Origin: JBFONV01 sp040779335
GTDB taxonomy: Bacteria > Pseudomonadota > Gammaproteobacteria > Enterobacterales > Alteromonadaceae
Reading direction: 5' to 3'
Assembly: GCA_040779335.1 (NCBI GenBank)
Contig: JBFONV010000004.1
Location: forward strand, 434,001-498,000
DNA length: 64,000 nt
Shown here: piece after piece, positions 34,938-43,734 of the stretch
Numbering within the stretch: position 1 is the first letter of the stretch
Layout of the letters: the number at the start of each line of letters is the position of its first letter
Notes under the pieces: model-generated
The model's database searches: none
Told to the model about the DNA's origin: nothing
Seen by the model: only the letters and a program-made list of their open reading frames with translations
Made by a program: the position numbers and the translations under genes

Positions 34938-35297
34938 TTAGCTGCTAACGCGCTCGTTGGCGGCATCTAACAGAGGTTGCGATCCGGCTTGCAGAAGAGC
35001 CAAGTTAGCTGAAACAACTTTCTTGGGCAATTTACTTATCATCAAAGAGCCAGTATCCACTGACCCCCTTTTTGCTGCAAACTCCAACAGGTTTTGACCA
35101 TTACATTGAATACCATCAAAGATATTACGAATTTTTAATTTGTTCGTCTTTAAGAAAGAACGCATGCGTTTCTTATCGTCGGCAGCCACATACTCACAAA
35201 CGCTTTGAGCGATGTTCGAAGCTTGTGCCTGAGGAGTCGTTACAACAGACGTTAATGTTAAAGCAGTAATAGTAGAAACTAGTAATAATTTTTTCAT
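34938..35297 (-). CDS. DUF3718 exported protein, predicted c-di-GMP riboswitch target
   Basis: A 119-residue periplasmic protein. Residues 1-26 are a signal peptide (KKLLLVSTITALTLTSVVTTPQAQA). The mature part fits DUF3718: NIAQSVCEYVAADDKKRMRSFLKTNKLKIRNIFDGIQCNGQNLLEFAAKRGSVDTGSLMISKLPKKVV, with two Cys (VCEYV, IQCNG) that could form a disulfide. Function is unknown. It is a single gene with a long 5' leader that contains an apparent class I cyclic-di-GMP riboswitch, so its amount should respond to that messenger. It has its own UUCG terminator. Confidence 0.8.
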   Translation of the reverse strand: MKKLLLVSTITALTLTSVVTTPQAQASNIAQSVCEYVAADDKKRMRSFLKTNKLKIRNIFDGIQCNGQNLLEFAAKRGSVDTGSLMISKLPKKVVSANLALLQAGSQPLLDAANERVSS

Positions 35298-35335
35298 TTT
35301 AATAACCTTTTAAATAAGTAGAGTTAAAAAAAGAA

Positions 35336-35492
35336 AAAACCACGGGATGTACCTAATAACTTGGTAACTCCGCTGTCATAGATTATCTTTTACAAGAAAA
35401 CCCTTAGACCGGTGGTTTTGCGTCACACGTTTTCGCGTGTTTTGCCTTTTCTTTGTCGCTTTTAGTATCACTAAATCAGCATAAAATTGCAA
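35336..35492 (-). promoter_or_regulatory. Cyclic-di-GMP-I (GEMM) riboswitch with its promoter and terminator arm
   Basis: On the minus strand the aptamer spans about 35463 to 35358. In order it shows GGCAAA, a hairpin ACACG-C-GAAA-A-CGTGT with GAAA tetraloop, GACGCAAAACCACCGGTCTAA, a variable second arm, and AGCGGAGTTACC. These match the conserved GEMM-I core (GGCAAAcc..GAAA..GACGCAAAgCC..CCGGCCUAA..GUAGCGGGGUUACC). A promoter TTGCAA (35487-35492), 17-bp spacer, GATACT (35464-35469) would start transcription right at the aptamer. Downstream, CCCGTGGTTTT (forward 35336-35346) followed by a T-rich run can pair with AAAACCACCGG inside the aptamer core (forward 35409-35419), giving a terminator exclusive with ligand binding. 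Confidence 0.82.
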
Positions 35493-35595
35493 CTGTATTG
35501 TAAAATACTTTATACAATAAACGTCACCATTTCAATAATCCCCTTATTTTACAAAAGGATATGTTTTATTGTGAAATTAGGGGGAAGTGTGAAAA

Positions 35596-35611
35596 AGGGG
35601 CGTTAGCCCCT
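35596..35611 (-). terminator. Terminator of the liu/sco operon
   Basis: AGGGGC (35596-35601) pairs with GCCCCT (35606-35611) around a 4-nt loop; on the minus strand it is followed by TTTTTC. It lies about 55 bp after the scoB stop. The rest of the gap 35493-35666 shows nothing else recognisable. Confidence 0.75.
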
Positions 35612-35666
35612 AGTAATGTTAAAAAATTGTTTAATAAAAACAAAAATTTAACAAGATTAATGGTGA

Positions 35667-36323
35667 TTAAAACTGCATTTCTGGGATGTCACCAGCAACG
35701 ACTAACTCGCCTTGTGTTAATTTGACGATTTCTTCAACTGAAACGCCAGGTGCACGTTCCAACAGATGAAATTTGCCATCTTTAATTTCAATAAAGGCTA
35801 AGTCGGTAAGTACTTTTTTGATACATCCTTTACCTGTTAATGGCAAAGTGCATTGGCTTAAGAGTTTAGATTCACCGTGTTTTGATGCATGAGTCATGGT
35901 GACAATTATATTGTCTGCTCCGGCAACTAAATCCATTGCACCACCCATTCCTTTGATGAGCTTACCAGGGATCATATATGAAGCTATATTACCTTGGGTG
36001 TCGACTTCAAATGCTCCGAGTACTGTTAGATCAACATGACCACCACGGATCATGGCAAATGAGTCTGCCGAATCAAAAATTGACGCACCTTTAGCCATAG
36101 TGACGGTTTGTTTACCGGCATTTATTAAATCAGCATCAATTTCATCTTCTGTTGGAAATTGTCCCATACCAAGTAAGCCATTTTCAGATTGCAGCATAAC
36201 CTCCATACCTTCAGGTACGTAGTTAGCGACAAGGGTAGGAATACCTATACCTAAATTAACGTAATAACCATCTTTAAGTTCTTGTGCAACGCGCTGTGCT
36301 ATTTGTTCACGTGATAAAGCCAT
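35667..36323 (-). CDS. scoB: 3-oxoacid CoA-transferase subunit B
   Basis: Beta subunit of a succinyl-CoA:3-oxoacid (acetoacetate) CoA-transferase. The 218 residues carry the catalytic-Glu motif SENGLLGMG near residue 47, and family segments YYVNLGIGIPTLVANYVPEG, GGHVDLTVLGAFEVD, and IPGKLIKGMGGAMDLVAG. With subunit A it activates acetoacetate, the product of HMG-CoA lyase encoded upstream, by CoA transfer from succinyl-CoA. It lies 10 bp after scoA and is the last gene of the liu operon. Confidence 0.93.
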   Translation of the reverse strand: MALSREQIAQRVAQELKDGYYVNLGIGIPTLVANYVPEGMEVMLQSENGLLGMGQFPTEDEIDADLINAGKQTVTMAKGASIFDSADSFAMIRGGHVDLTVLGAFEVDTQGNIASYMIPGKLIKGMGGAMDLVAGADNIIVTMTHASKHGESKLLSQCTLPLTGKGCIKKVLTDLAFIEIKDGKFHLLERAPGVSVEEIVKLTQGELVVAGDIPEMQF

Positions 36324-36333
36324 TTTATACTCC

Positions 36334-37035
36334 TTATGCAGAACGCACTGTGCGTTGTTCTATACGTTTTTCAAATGTTCCTAGAATTAAACGATCGACA
36401 TAAATACCAGGGGTGTGAATTTGATCGGGATCTAAGTCACCCGGCTCAACGATTTCTTCAACTTCAACGACGGTAATTTTCCCAGCGGTAGCAGCCATTG
36501 GGTTGAAATTTCTCGCAGTTTTTCTAAAGACTAAGTTACCGTATCTATCTGCTTTCCAGGCTTTTACAATGGCAAAATCACCGGTGATTGCTTCTTCTAG
36601 AATATAGTCGCGGCCATTAAAGTTGCGCTCTTCTTTTTCTTCTGCCACGGGCGTTCCGTAACCTGTTGCGGTAAAAAAGGCTGGAATTCCAGCTCCACCA
36701 GCACGCATTTTTTCTGCTAATGTGCCTTGTGGTGTCAATTCTACATCTAGTTCGCCGTTCATCATTTGGCGCTCAAATTCCGCATTTTCACCGACATAAG
36801 AAGCAACAATTTTTTTAATTTGGCGATTAGGTAATAAAATGCCTAAACCAAAATCATCAACACCACAATTATTAGATACTACCGTTAAACCTTTAGTACC
36901 TTTACGTTGAATTTCTGCGATCAGGTTTTCTGGAATACCGCATAAACCAAATCCGCCTGCGATAACTGTCATGTTATCTTCTAGGCCAGCCATGGCTTCT
37001 TCGTAGCTCGACACTACTTTGTCAAAACCCGCCAT
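36334..37035 (-). CDS. scoA: 3-oxoacid CoA-transferase subunit A
   Basis: Alpha subunit of the CoA-transferase, 233 residues. The glycine loop MTVIAGGFGLCGIPENLI near residue 23 and VVSNNCGVDDFGLG near 53 are typical, as are RMRAGGAGIPAFFTATG (KMRAGGAG here) and NLVFRKTARNFNPMAA. It forms a complex with ScoB and completes leucine breakdown by converting acetoacetate to acetoacetyl-CoA, which the thiolase at 44441 can split. It sits 33 bp after the HMG-CoA lyase gene in the same operon. Confidence 0.93.
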   Translation of the reverse strand: MAGFDKVVSSYEEAMAGLEDNMTVIAGGFGLCGIPENLIAEIQRKGTKGLTVVSNNCGVDDFGLGILLPNRQIKKIVASYVGENAEFERQMMNGELDVELTPQGTLAEKMRAGGAGIPAFFTATGYGTPVAEEKEERNFNGRDYILEEAITGDFAIVKAWKADRYGNLVFRKTARNFNPMAATAGKITVVEVEEIVEPGDLDPDQIHTPGIYVDRLILGTFEKRIEQRTVRSA

Positions 37036-37068
37036 TTTATACTCCTATATGTAGTTGTTATTGCTGCT

Positions 37069-37974
37069 TTATTGTTGCGCAAGATATGCATTAGACACTT
37101 TTGATATCGGTGCCTTGCCTAGTTTGTCACTTATAAACCAACCAGCTTTTAATAATTTATTAAAATCTATACCTGTTTTTATACTTAATCCGTTGAGTAG
37201 ATATACGACATCTTCAGTAGCAACATTGCCTGATGCACCTTTAGCATACGGGCAGCCACCTAATCCGGCAATGGCACTATCGACTACCATAACGCCAGAC
37301 TGCAGTGCGGTGTAAATGTTAGTTAACGCTTGTCCATAGGTATCATGAAAATGAACGGCTAACTTTTCAACGGGAATGCGCTTAGTGACCGCATGTAACA
37401 TTTTTTGTACGCTAGCTGCGGTACCGATACCAATAGTGTCACCTAATGAAATTTCGTAACAGCCCATGTTGAAAAGTTTCTCAGCAACATCTGCGACTTG
37501 CTCGGGTTCAATAAAACCATCATAAGGGCAGCCAACCACACAAGAGACATAGCCTCGTACTTTGACGTTAGCCTGTTTTGCCGCTGTCATAATTGGTTCG
37601 AATCGAGATAAACTTTCATCGATAGAGCAATTGATATTTTTCTGGCTAAATGCCTCAGAAGCAGCGCCAAATATTGCTACTTCGTCTGCATGCACACTCA
37701 TGGCGGCGTCAAAGCCTTTCATATTAGGTGTTAGCGCCGCATAGGTGACATTACTTTTTCGCGTAATGCCATTAAAAACATCTGTCGAGGTCGCCATTTG
37801 CGGTACCCATTTGGGCGAGACAAAACTACCACTTTCGATGTAACTAACTCCAGCATCGGCCAATTGATCTATCAGGGCAATTTTATCTTGTGCACTGATA
37901 GGCTGCTTTTCATTTTGTAAGCCGTCTCTGGGGCCAACTTCAACAATTTTTACGTATTCAGGAAAGGCGCTCAC
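37069..37974 (-). CDS. mvaB: Hydroxymethylglutaryl-CoA lyase
   Basis: Splits HMG-CoA into acetoacetate and acetyl-CoA, the last dedicated step of leucine degradation (also called LiuE). The 301 residues form a DRE-TIM barrel: VEVGPRDGLQNEK at the N terminus, SYIESGSFVSPKWVPQMA, GYVSCVVGCPYDG, ISLGDTIGIGTA, LAVHFHDTYGQAL with metal-binding His residues, and the catalytic-Cys loop GLGGCPYAKGASGNVATED. The start overlaps the liuD stop by ATGA, so the two are coupled. Confidence 0.95.
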   Translation of the reverse strand: MSAFPEYVKIVEVGPRDGLQNEKQPISAQDKIALIDQLADAGVSYIESGSFVSPKWVPQMATSTDVFNGITRKSNVTYAALTPNMKGFDAAMSVHADEVAIFGAASEAFSQKNINCSIDESLSRFEPIMTAAKQANVKVRGYVSCVVGCPYDGFIEPEQVADVAEKLFNMGCYEISLGDTIGIGTAASVQKMLHAVTKRIPVEKLAVHFHDTYGQALTNIYTALQSGVMVVDSAIAGLGGCPYAKGASGNVATEDVVYLLNGLSIKTGIDFNKLLKAGWFISDKLGKAPISKVSNAYLAQQ

Positions 37975-39986
37975 TTTATTTCCTCTTGAGTAAATGCGAG
38001 TAATTCAGCGCCGCCATCAACCATATCACCTTCATTAAAGTATATTGCTGTAACGATGCCGTTACTTGGAGCTCTGATGGTATGCTCCATTTTCATTGCT
38101 TCCATGATCATTAATGGTTGATCTTTTTCAACAGTTTCGCCGGCCCCAACAAGAACGGAGACCATAGTGCCATTCATAGGCGCGACTAAACCATTCTTGT
38201 GATCACTTTCACTGTTATCACCACAATCTGGGAAAATTTGTATAAAGTTAAAGACACCATTTTGACGATATAAACTGATTTGGTGCTCGTTACAGACAAT
38301 GGTCGCTTGGCTGCGATACCCGTTAATGCTGATATGCATGACATCGCCATTTATTCGGCCTTGGCAATCTACGGTATGGCCATCAACCGAGACTAAATAA
38401 TAACTGTCTGCGCCCTGTCTTTTTTGTTCAACACTTACCGAATAATGAATATCATTGTGCGAAAGCATAAGTTGATGAATGTGTGCTTCATTTAATCGCC
38501 ATGCGTTAGGGGTATTCCATGGAGAATAAGGGTCTTGTGCCGTTACTGCATTTTGCTCAGCTTGTTTAGCCTGTGCAAGTACTAAGTAAAGCGCTGCTAT
38601 TGGCAATTCATCAGCAAGCGTTTGTTTATCTTCATGAAAGATAAGATCTTGGTGCTTATCAATAAATCCAGTATCTATGTCAGCGTTGATAAATGGCGGA
38701 CATGTCGCGAGGTTATATAAAAAGTCTATATTTGTCGTTACGCCCTGAATACGATATTCAGATAGTGCCTTGGCAAGTCTTTGCAGTGCTTTGTCTCGAT
38801 TTTCATCCCAGACAATGAGTTTCGCGATCATCGGATCGTAAAAAACACTGACCTCATCTCCTTGACGGACACCAGTATCGACACGGACAAATTCACTTTC
38901 TTCAGGAGGCTGTAAAAACTTTAACTTGCCCGTCGCTGGTAGAAAATCATTATTCGCATCTTCGGCATATATTCTTGCTTCAAAAGCGTGGCCTTTGATA
39001 ACAAGTTCATCCTGACGCTTAGGCAAGTTTTCATCGGCAGCGACACGTAATTGCCATTCAACCAGATCTTGACCGGTGATTAGTTCCGTGACTGGATGCT
39101 CCACCTGCAGGCGAGTGTTCATTTCCATGAAATAAAACGAACCATCGATATCAAGCAAAAATTCAACGGTTCCGGCGCCTTGATAACCAATGGCTTGCGC
39201 TGATTTTATTGCCGCTTCGCCCATTTTAGCGCGCAACTCTTCACTCATACTAAAGGCAGGTGCTTCTTCAATGACTTTTTGATGACGACGTTGTACTGAG
39301 CAATCGCGTTCAAATAAATAAACTGCATTGCCATGATTATCACAAAATACTTGTATCTCAACGTGGCGAGGTTGGGTCAGGTATTTTTCGACCAGCATAG
39401 TATCGTCACCAAATGACGATTTCGCCTCACGCTTTGCCGCGGCAAGACCTTCAGAAAACTCTTTTTCACTCCAGACCTGGCGCATGCCTTTACCACCGCC
39501 GCCAGCGGTTGCTTTTAACAATACCGGATAACCCATGTCATCAGCTGATTTTTTTAATACCGCTTCAGATTGATCATCACCATGATATCCTGGCACTAAA
39601 GGCACTTTCGCTTTTTCCATGATATTTTTTGCGGCCGATTTCGAGCCCATTGCTTCAATGGCGGCGACTGGAGGACCAATAAAAATTATATTTTCTTTAC
39701 TACATTGACGGCAAAAATCAGCGTTTTCTGACAAGAAACCATAACCAGGATGGATAGCTTGAGCGCCGGTACGTTTGGCGGCCTCAATGACTTTGTCACC
39801 TAATAAGTAACTTTCTCTTGATGGCGATGGCCCTAAGTACACCGCTTCGTCTGCCATATTTACATGTAGAGAATCAGCATCAGCGTCAGAATAAACAGCA
39901 ACGGTTAATATGCCCATTTTGCGAGCAGTTTTTATTACGCGGCACGCTATTTCACCACGGTTAGCAATGAGTATTTTAGTAAACAT
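37971..39986 (-). CDS. liuD: Methylcrotonyl-CoA carboxylase alpha (biotin carboxylase) subunit
   Basis: Biotin-containing subunit of 671 residues. Residues 1-445 are biotin carboxylase: KILIANRGEIACRVIKTARKMGI, IHPGYGFLSENADFC, LLKATAGGGGKGMRQV (ATP loop), QRRHQKVIEEAPA and YFMEMNTRLQVEHPVTELITG. The C-terminal 75 residues are a biotinyl domain with the MEAMKMEH attachment site. With LiuB it carboxylates 3-methylcrotonyl-CoA to 3-methylglutaconyl-CoA. Sequence alone does not exclude propionyl-CoA, but the neighbours point to leucine breakdown. It lies 6 bp after liuC. Confidence 0.94.
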   Translation of the reverse strand: MFTKILIANRGEIACRVIKTARKMGILTVAVYSDADADSLHVNMADEAVYLGPSPSRESYLLGDKVIEAAKRTGAQAIHPGYGFLSENADFCRQCSKENIIFIGPPVAAIEAMGSKSAAKNIMEKAKVPLVPGYHGDDQSEAVLKKSADDMGYPVLLKATAGGGGKGMRQVWSEKEFSEGLAAAKREAKSSFGDDTMLVEKYLTQPRHVEIQVFCDNHGNAVYLFERDCSVQRRHQKVIEEAPAFSMSEELRAKMGEAAIKSAQAIGYQGAGTVEFLLDIDGSFYFMEMNTRLQVEHPVTELITGQDLVEWQLRVAADENLPKRQDELVIKGHAFEARIYAEDANNDFLPATGKLKFLQPPEESEFVRVDTGVRQGDEVSVFYDPMIAKLIVWDENRDKALQRLAKALSEYRIQGVTTNIDFLYNLATCPPFINADIDTGFIDKHQDLIFHEDKQTLADELPIAALYLVLAQAKQAEQNAVTAQDPYSPWNTPNAWRLNEAHIHQLMLSHNDIHYSVSVEQKRQGADSYYLVSVDGHTVDCQGRINGDVMHISINGYRSQATIVCNEHQISLYRQNGVFNFIQIFPDCGDNSESDHKNGLVAPMNGTMVSVLVGAGETVEKDQPLMIMEAMKMEHTIRAPSNGIVTAIYFNEGDMVDGGAELLAFTQEEIK

Positions 39987-39992
39987 GGCGAC

Positions 39993-40811
39993 TTATCCTT
40001 TATTCTTATTTTGTGTTTGCCAAAGAGCAGGGCGTTTTTCAAAAAAAGCCGTTAAACCTTCTTGCCCTTCCTCTGATACCCTAATTGACGCAATGCGCTC
40101 GCTGGTATCTCTCAATAACTCATCGTCAATATCAGCATAGGCAACATCAAACGCTAGTTCTTTTGCATGGCGTATAGCCGTGGGGCCATTGGCTAACAGG
40201 ATATTGACCATGTTATCTACTTCACTATCAAGACTTTCAAGATCGACCACCTCATCAACTAAACCTAAATGCATGGCTTTATCGGCAAAAAATCGTTCCG
40301 CGGTTTGAAAGTATCGTCGACACGCTTTTAAACCTATGGCATTAACGACATAAGGGCTAATAGTTGCAGGGATCAAACCTAGTTTTACTTCACTTAAGCA
40401 AAAGCTGGCTTTATTTGTTGCAATAACAATATCGCAGCAACTGGCTAGGCCAACAGCGCCGCCAAAAGCAGCCCCTTGAATTTTGGCTATGGTAGCTTGT
40501 GGAAGAAAATTTAACGCTTTTAACATTATCGCTAACGCATTGGCATCTTTAAGATTATCTTCATAGGAGTAGCTTGCCATGCGTTTCATCCAGCCTAAAT
40601 CGGCACCAGCAGAAAAGCTTTTTCCTGTAGAGGCTAATACTAATACATAAACATCATGCCGCTCGGCTATATCATTAAAAATATTGGTTAATGATTGGAT
40701 AATACGATCATCAAAAGCATTATGTTTATCGGGATTATTTAGCGTCACTGTAGCAACGCCACGATCATCAACATCGAGTAACACTAAAGGATCGTTATTT
40801 GATATAGACAT
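39993..40811 (-). CDS. liuC: Methylglutaconyl-CoA hydratase (enoyl-CoA hydratase family)
   Basis: Hydrates 3-methylglutaconyl-CoA to HMG-CoA. The 272 residues have the crotonase fold: VATVTLNNPDKHNAFDDRII near residue 18, the oxyanion hole loop STGKSFSAGADLGWMKRM near 60, IQGAAFGGAVGLASCCDIVIA near 103, and FCLSEVKLGLIPATISPYV near 130 with the catalytic Glu. The SAGADL-WMK pattern is typical of the methylglutaconyl hydratase branch. It lies 8 bp after liuB in the operon. Confidence 0.92.
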   Translation of the reverse strand: MSISNNDPLVLLDVDDRGVATVTLNNPDKHNAFDDRIIQSLTNIFNDIAERHDVYVLVLASTGKSFSAGADLGWMKRMASYSYEDNLKDANALAIMLKALNFLPQATIAKIQGAAFGGAVGLASCCDIVIATNKASFCLSEVKLGLIPATISPYVVNAIGLKACRRYFQTAERFFADKAMHLGLVDEVVDLESLDSEVDNMVNILLANGPTAIRHAKELAFDVAYADIDDELLRDTSERIASIRVSEEGQEGLTAFFEKRPALWQTQNKNKG

Positions 40812-40819
40812 AATTGCTC

Positions 40820-42427
40820 CTACATTCTAAAGACACCAAATTTGGTGTCCTCAATAGCTTTGTTCAGTGATGCTGATATGGCTAATCCAAGTACCTGACG
40901 AGTTTCTGCTGGGTCAATTACACCATCATCCCATAATCGCGCCGAAGCATAATATGGGTGACCTTGATGCTCGTAACTATCGATAATAGGTTGTTTGAAT
41001 TGCGCCTCTTCTTCGCTGCTCCATTGCTCGCCAAGCTTGTCTTTTTGATCGCGTTTAACTTGGGCTAAAACACCTGCCGCTTGCTCGCCACCCATTACTG
41101 AAATACGGGCATTTGGCCACATAAATAAGAAACGAGGATCGTACGCTCTACCGCACATACCATAATTGCCAGCGCCAAAACTACCACCAATAAGGATGGT
41201 AAATTTAGGTACTTGGGCGGTCGCAACCGCAGTTACCATTTTAGCGCCGTGCTTGGCGATACCGCCTGCTTCATATTGCTGACCAACCATAAAACCTGTG
41301 ATGTTTTGTAGAAAAACCAAAGGGATTTTTCGTTGCGCACATAGCTCGATAAAGTGAGCGCCTTTTTGTGCAGATTCACCAAATAAAATCCCATTATTAG
41401 CGACAATACCGACAGGGTAGCCGAAGATACGTGCAAAACCACAAACTAACGTTGTGCCATAAAGTGCTTTAAATTCATCAAATTCGCTGCCGTCTACAAC
41501 ACGAGCGATAACTTCGCGCACATCATAGGGTTGGCGAGGATCTTTAGGGATCACACCGTATATTTCATTGCCTGAGTAGTCAGGTTCGCGAACCGCTTGA
41601 ATATCCATTTGTATCGGTTTAACACGGTTTAAATTCTTGATAGCATTGCGGGCAAGTTCGAGCGCATGATGATCATTTTGTGCATAATGATCGGCAACAC
41701 CTGAAGTGCGACAATGAACATCCGCACCGCCTAAATCTTCCGCACTAACAACTTCGCCAGTAGCGGCTTTAACAAGCGGGGGACCCGCTAAAAATATTGT
41801 GCCTTGCTCTTTTACTATGATTGATTCATCAGCCATAGCTGGAACATAGGCGCCGCCGGCGGTACAAGACCCCATCACCACACCAATTTGTGGAATGTTT
41901 TGCGCTGACATGTTGGCTTGATTAAAGAAAATGCGGCCAAAGTGTTCTTTATCAGGAAAAACATCGTCTTGATTGGGTAAGTTAGCGCCGCCTGAGTCAA
42001 CTAAATAGATACAAGGTAAATTATTTTCTTGTGCAATAGTTTGTGCGCGCAGATGTTTTTTTACTGTGAGTGGGTAATAAGTGCCGCCTTTAACCGTAGC
42101 ATCGTTGGCGACAATGACACATTCTTGTCCACCAACACGACCGATACCAGTAATGATCCCCGCTGCAGGAATATTGTCTTTATAGACTTCATTGGCAGCA
42201 AGTTGCGAAAATTCTAGAAAAGCAGAGCCAGGATCTAATAATGCATTAACGCGCTCACGAGGCAATAATTTTCCACGTGATAGGTGACGTTCGCGGCTTT
42301 TCTCACCGCCGCCAAGCTTAATTTCTGCAAGTTTCTTTCGCAGGTCGTCTACTTGTAATTGCATGTGAGCAGCGTTTTCGATGAACTCAGCGCTGCGCGG
42401 ATTTATTTTGGAGACAATTTTAGCCAC
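40820..42427 (-). CDS. liuB: Methylcrotonyl-CoA carboxylase beta (carboxyltransferase) subunit
   Basis: The 535-residue carboxyltransferase half of methylcrotonyl-CoA carboxylase. Family segments: RERHLSRGKLLPRERVNALLDPGSAFLEFS near residue 45, YLVDSGGANLPNQDDVFPDKEHFGRIFFNQANMSA (the MCC-type VDSGGANLP signature), VMGSCTAGGAYVPAMADE, FLAGPPLVKAATGEVV, and GGSFGAGNYGMCGRAYDPRFLFMWPNARISVMGGEQAA. It moves CO2 from biotin on LiuD to 3-methylcrotonyl-CoA. A stable hairpin lies between liuA and this gene. Confidence 0.95.
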   Translation of the reverse strand: MAKIVSKINPRSAEFIENAAHMQLQVDDLRKKLAEIKLGGGEKSRERHLSRGKLLPRERVNALLDPGSAFLEFSQLAANEVYKDNIPAAGIITGIGRVGGQECVIVANDATVKGGTYYPLTVKKHLRAQTIAQENNLPCIYLVDSGGANLPNQDDVFPDKEHFGRIFFNQANMSAQNIPQIGVVMGSCTAGGAYVPAMADESIIVKEQGTIFLAGPPLVKAATGEVVSAEDLGGADVHCRTSGVADHYAQNDHHALELARNAIKNLNRVKPIQMDIQAVREPDYSGNEIYGVIPKDPRQPYDVREVIARVVDGSEFDEFKALYGTTLVCGFARIFGYPVGIVANNGILFGESAQKGAHFIELCAQRKIPLVFLQNITGFMVGQQYEAGGIAKHGAKMVTAVATAQVPKFTILIGGSFGAGNYGMCGRAYDPRFLFMWPNARISVMGGEQAAGVLAQVKRDQKDKLGEQWSSEEEAQFKQPIIDSYEHQGHPYYASARLWDDGVIDPAETRQVLGLAISASLNKAIEDTKFGVFRM

Positions 42428-42486
42428 GTTTATCTACCTTTTTTAAGTTGCCATGATTGAACGACAGACTTGATCTTCATTGTAGA

Positions 42487-42514
42487 AAGTATCGCCACAA
42501 AAACGGCGATACTT
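42487..42514. promoter_or_regulatory. Intercistronic hairpin between liuA and liuB
   Basis: AAGTATCGCC (42487-42496) and GGCGATACTT (42505-42514) form a perfect 10-bp stem with an 8-nt loop in the 107-bp liuA-liuB gap. On the minus strand no long U tract follows, so it is more likely an RNA-stabilising or partial-termination element, leaving more liuA than downstream message, than a full terminator. Confidence 0.55.
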
Positions 42515-42534
42515 CTTATTTTTATTATCAATAA

Positions 42535-43704
42535 CTAGTTAGATTCGTTGAATAATTCACGACCGATCAACATACGGCGAATTTCAGAGGTACCTGCGCC
42601 AATCTCATATAGTTTAGCGTCACGTAATAAGCGACCAGCAGGGAACTCGTTGATATAGCCGTTACCGCCAAGTAACTGTATGGCGTCTAATGCCATTTTT
42701 GTCGCTAATTCAGCCGCGTATAAAATAACGCCAGCGGCGTCTTTACGAGTAGTTTCACCACGATCTGCTGCCATTGCACACATATAAGCGTATGACTTAG
42801 CCGCATTCATTTGAGTGTACATGTCGGCGATTTTACCTTGGACAAGTTGAAATTCACCGATAGACTGACCAAATTGTTTTCTATCATGAATATAAGGAAC
42901 CACTAAGTCCATACAGGCATCCATGATCCCTAATGGACCACCCGTCAATACTAAACGTTCGTAATCTAGTCCTGACATTAATACACGAACACCTTTGCCT
43001 TCTTCACCCAGAATATTTTCAGCAGGAACTTCACAATCTTGGAAGACTAATTCACAAGTGTTTGAACCACGCATGCCTAATTTGTCGAGTTTTTGATGAC
43101 GGCTAAAACCAGGGTAGTCACGCTCTACGATAAATGCAGTGATACCTTTTGAACCGGCACTAGTATCGGTTTTGGCATAGATGATATAAACATGGGCATC
43201 TGGACCATTTGTGATCCACATTTTATTGCCGTTAAGAATGTATTTATCGCCTTTTTTATCAGCACGAAGCTTCATGCTTACCACGTCTGAACCGGCATTG
43301 GGCTCTGACATTGCTAATGCGCCAATATGCTCGCCCGTACAAAGTTTAGGTAAGTATTTTTGCTTTTGTTCGTGGCTACCGTTTTTGTTTAGCTGGTTTA
43401 AACATAAGTTAGACATAGCGCCATAACTCAAACCAACCGATGCTGAGGCACGTGAAATTTCTTGCATGGCAACCATATGCTCTAGGTAACCTAAGTTGGA
43501 ACCTCCATATTGTTCATCCACGGTCATGCCTAATAGGCCCATGTCGCCAAACTTGCGCCATAAATCGTTTGGAAATTCGTTATCCAGATCAATTTTTTCA
43601 GCACGCGGTGCTATTTCATCACGCGAAAATGCGTTTACTTGATCACGGATCATGTCGACCGTTTCGCCTAAATTGAAATTCATTGATGAAAAACTAGAAA
43701 TCAT
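42535..43704 (-). CDS. liuA: Isovaleryl-CoA dehydrogenase
   Basis: A flavin acyl-CoA dehydrogenase that oxidises isovaleryl-CoA to 3-methylcrotonyl-CoA and passes electrons to ETF. The 389 residues show LRKFGDMGLLG-like packing (LWRKFGDMGLLGMTVDEQYGGSNLG), ALAMSEPNAGSDVVSMKL, MWITNGPDAHVYIIYAKT, and GLDYERLVLTGGPLGIM with the Glu in the position typical of isovaleryl-CoA dehydrogenase, plus LGGNGYINEFPAGRLLRDAKLYEIGAGTSEIRRMLIGREL. First enzyme gene of the operon, 30 bp after liuR. Confidence 0.95.
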   Translation of the reverse strand: MISSFSSMNFNLGETVDMIRDQVNAFSRDEIAPRAEKIDLDNEFPNDLWRKFGDMGLLGMTVDEQYGGSNLGYLEHMVAMQEISRASASVGLSYGAMSNLCLNQLNKNGSHEQKQKYLPKLCTGEHIGALAMSEPNAGSDVVSMKLRADKKGDKYILNGNKMWITNGPDAHVYIIYAKTDTSAGSKGITAFIVERDYPGFSRHQKLDKLGMRGSNTCELVFQDCEVPAENILGEEGKGVRVLMSGLDYERLVLTGGPLGIMDACMDLVVPYIHDRKQFGQSIGEFQLVQGKIADMYTQMNAAKSYAYMCAMAADRGETTRKDAAGVILYAAELATKMALDAIQLLGGNGYINEFPAGRLLRDAKLYEIGAGTSEIRRMLIGRELFNESN

Positions 43705-43734
43705 GGTTAATCCTTAAATATTTAGTGGTAGACA

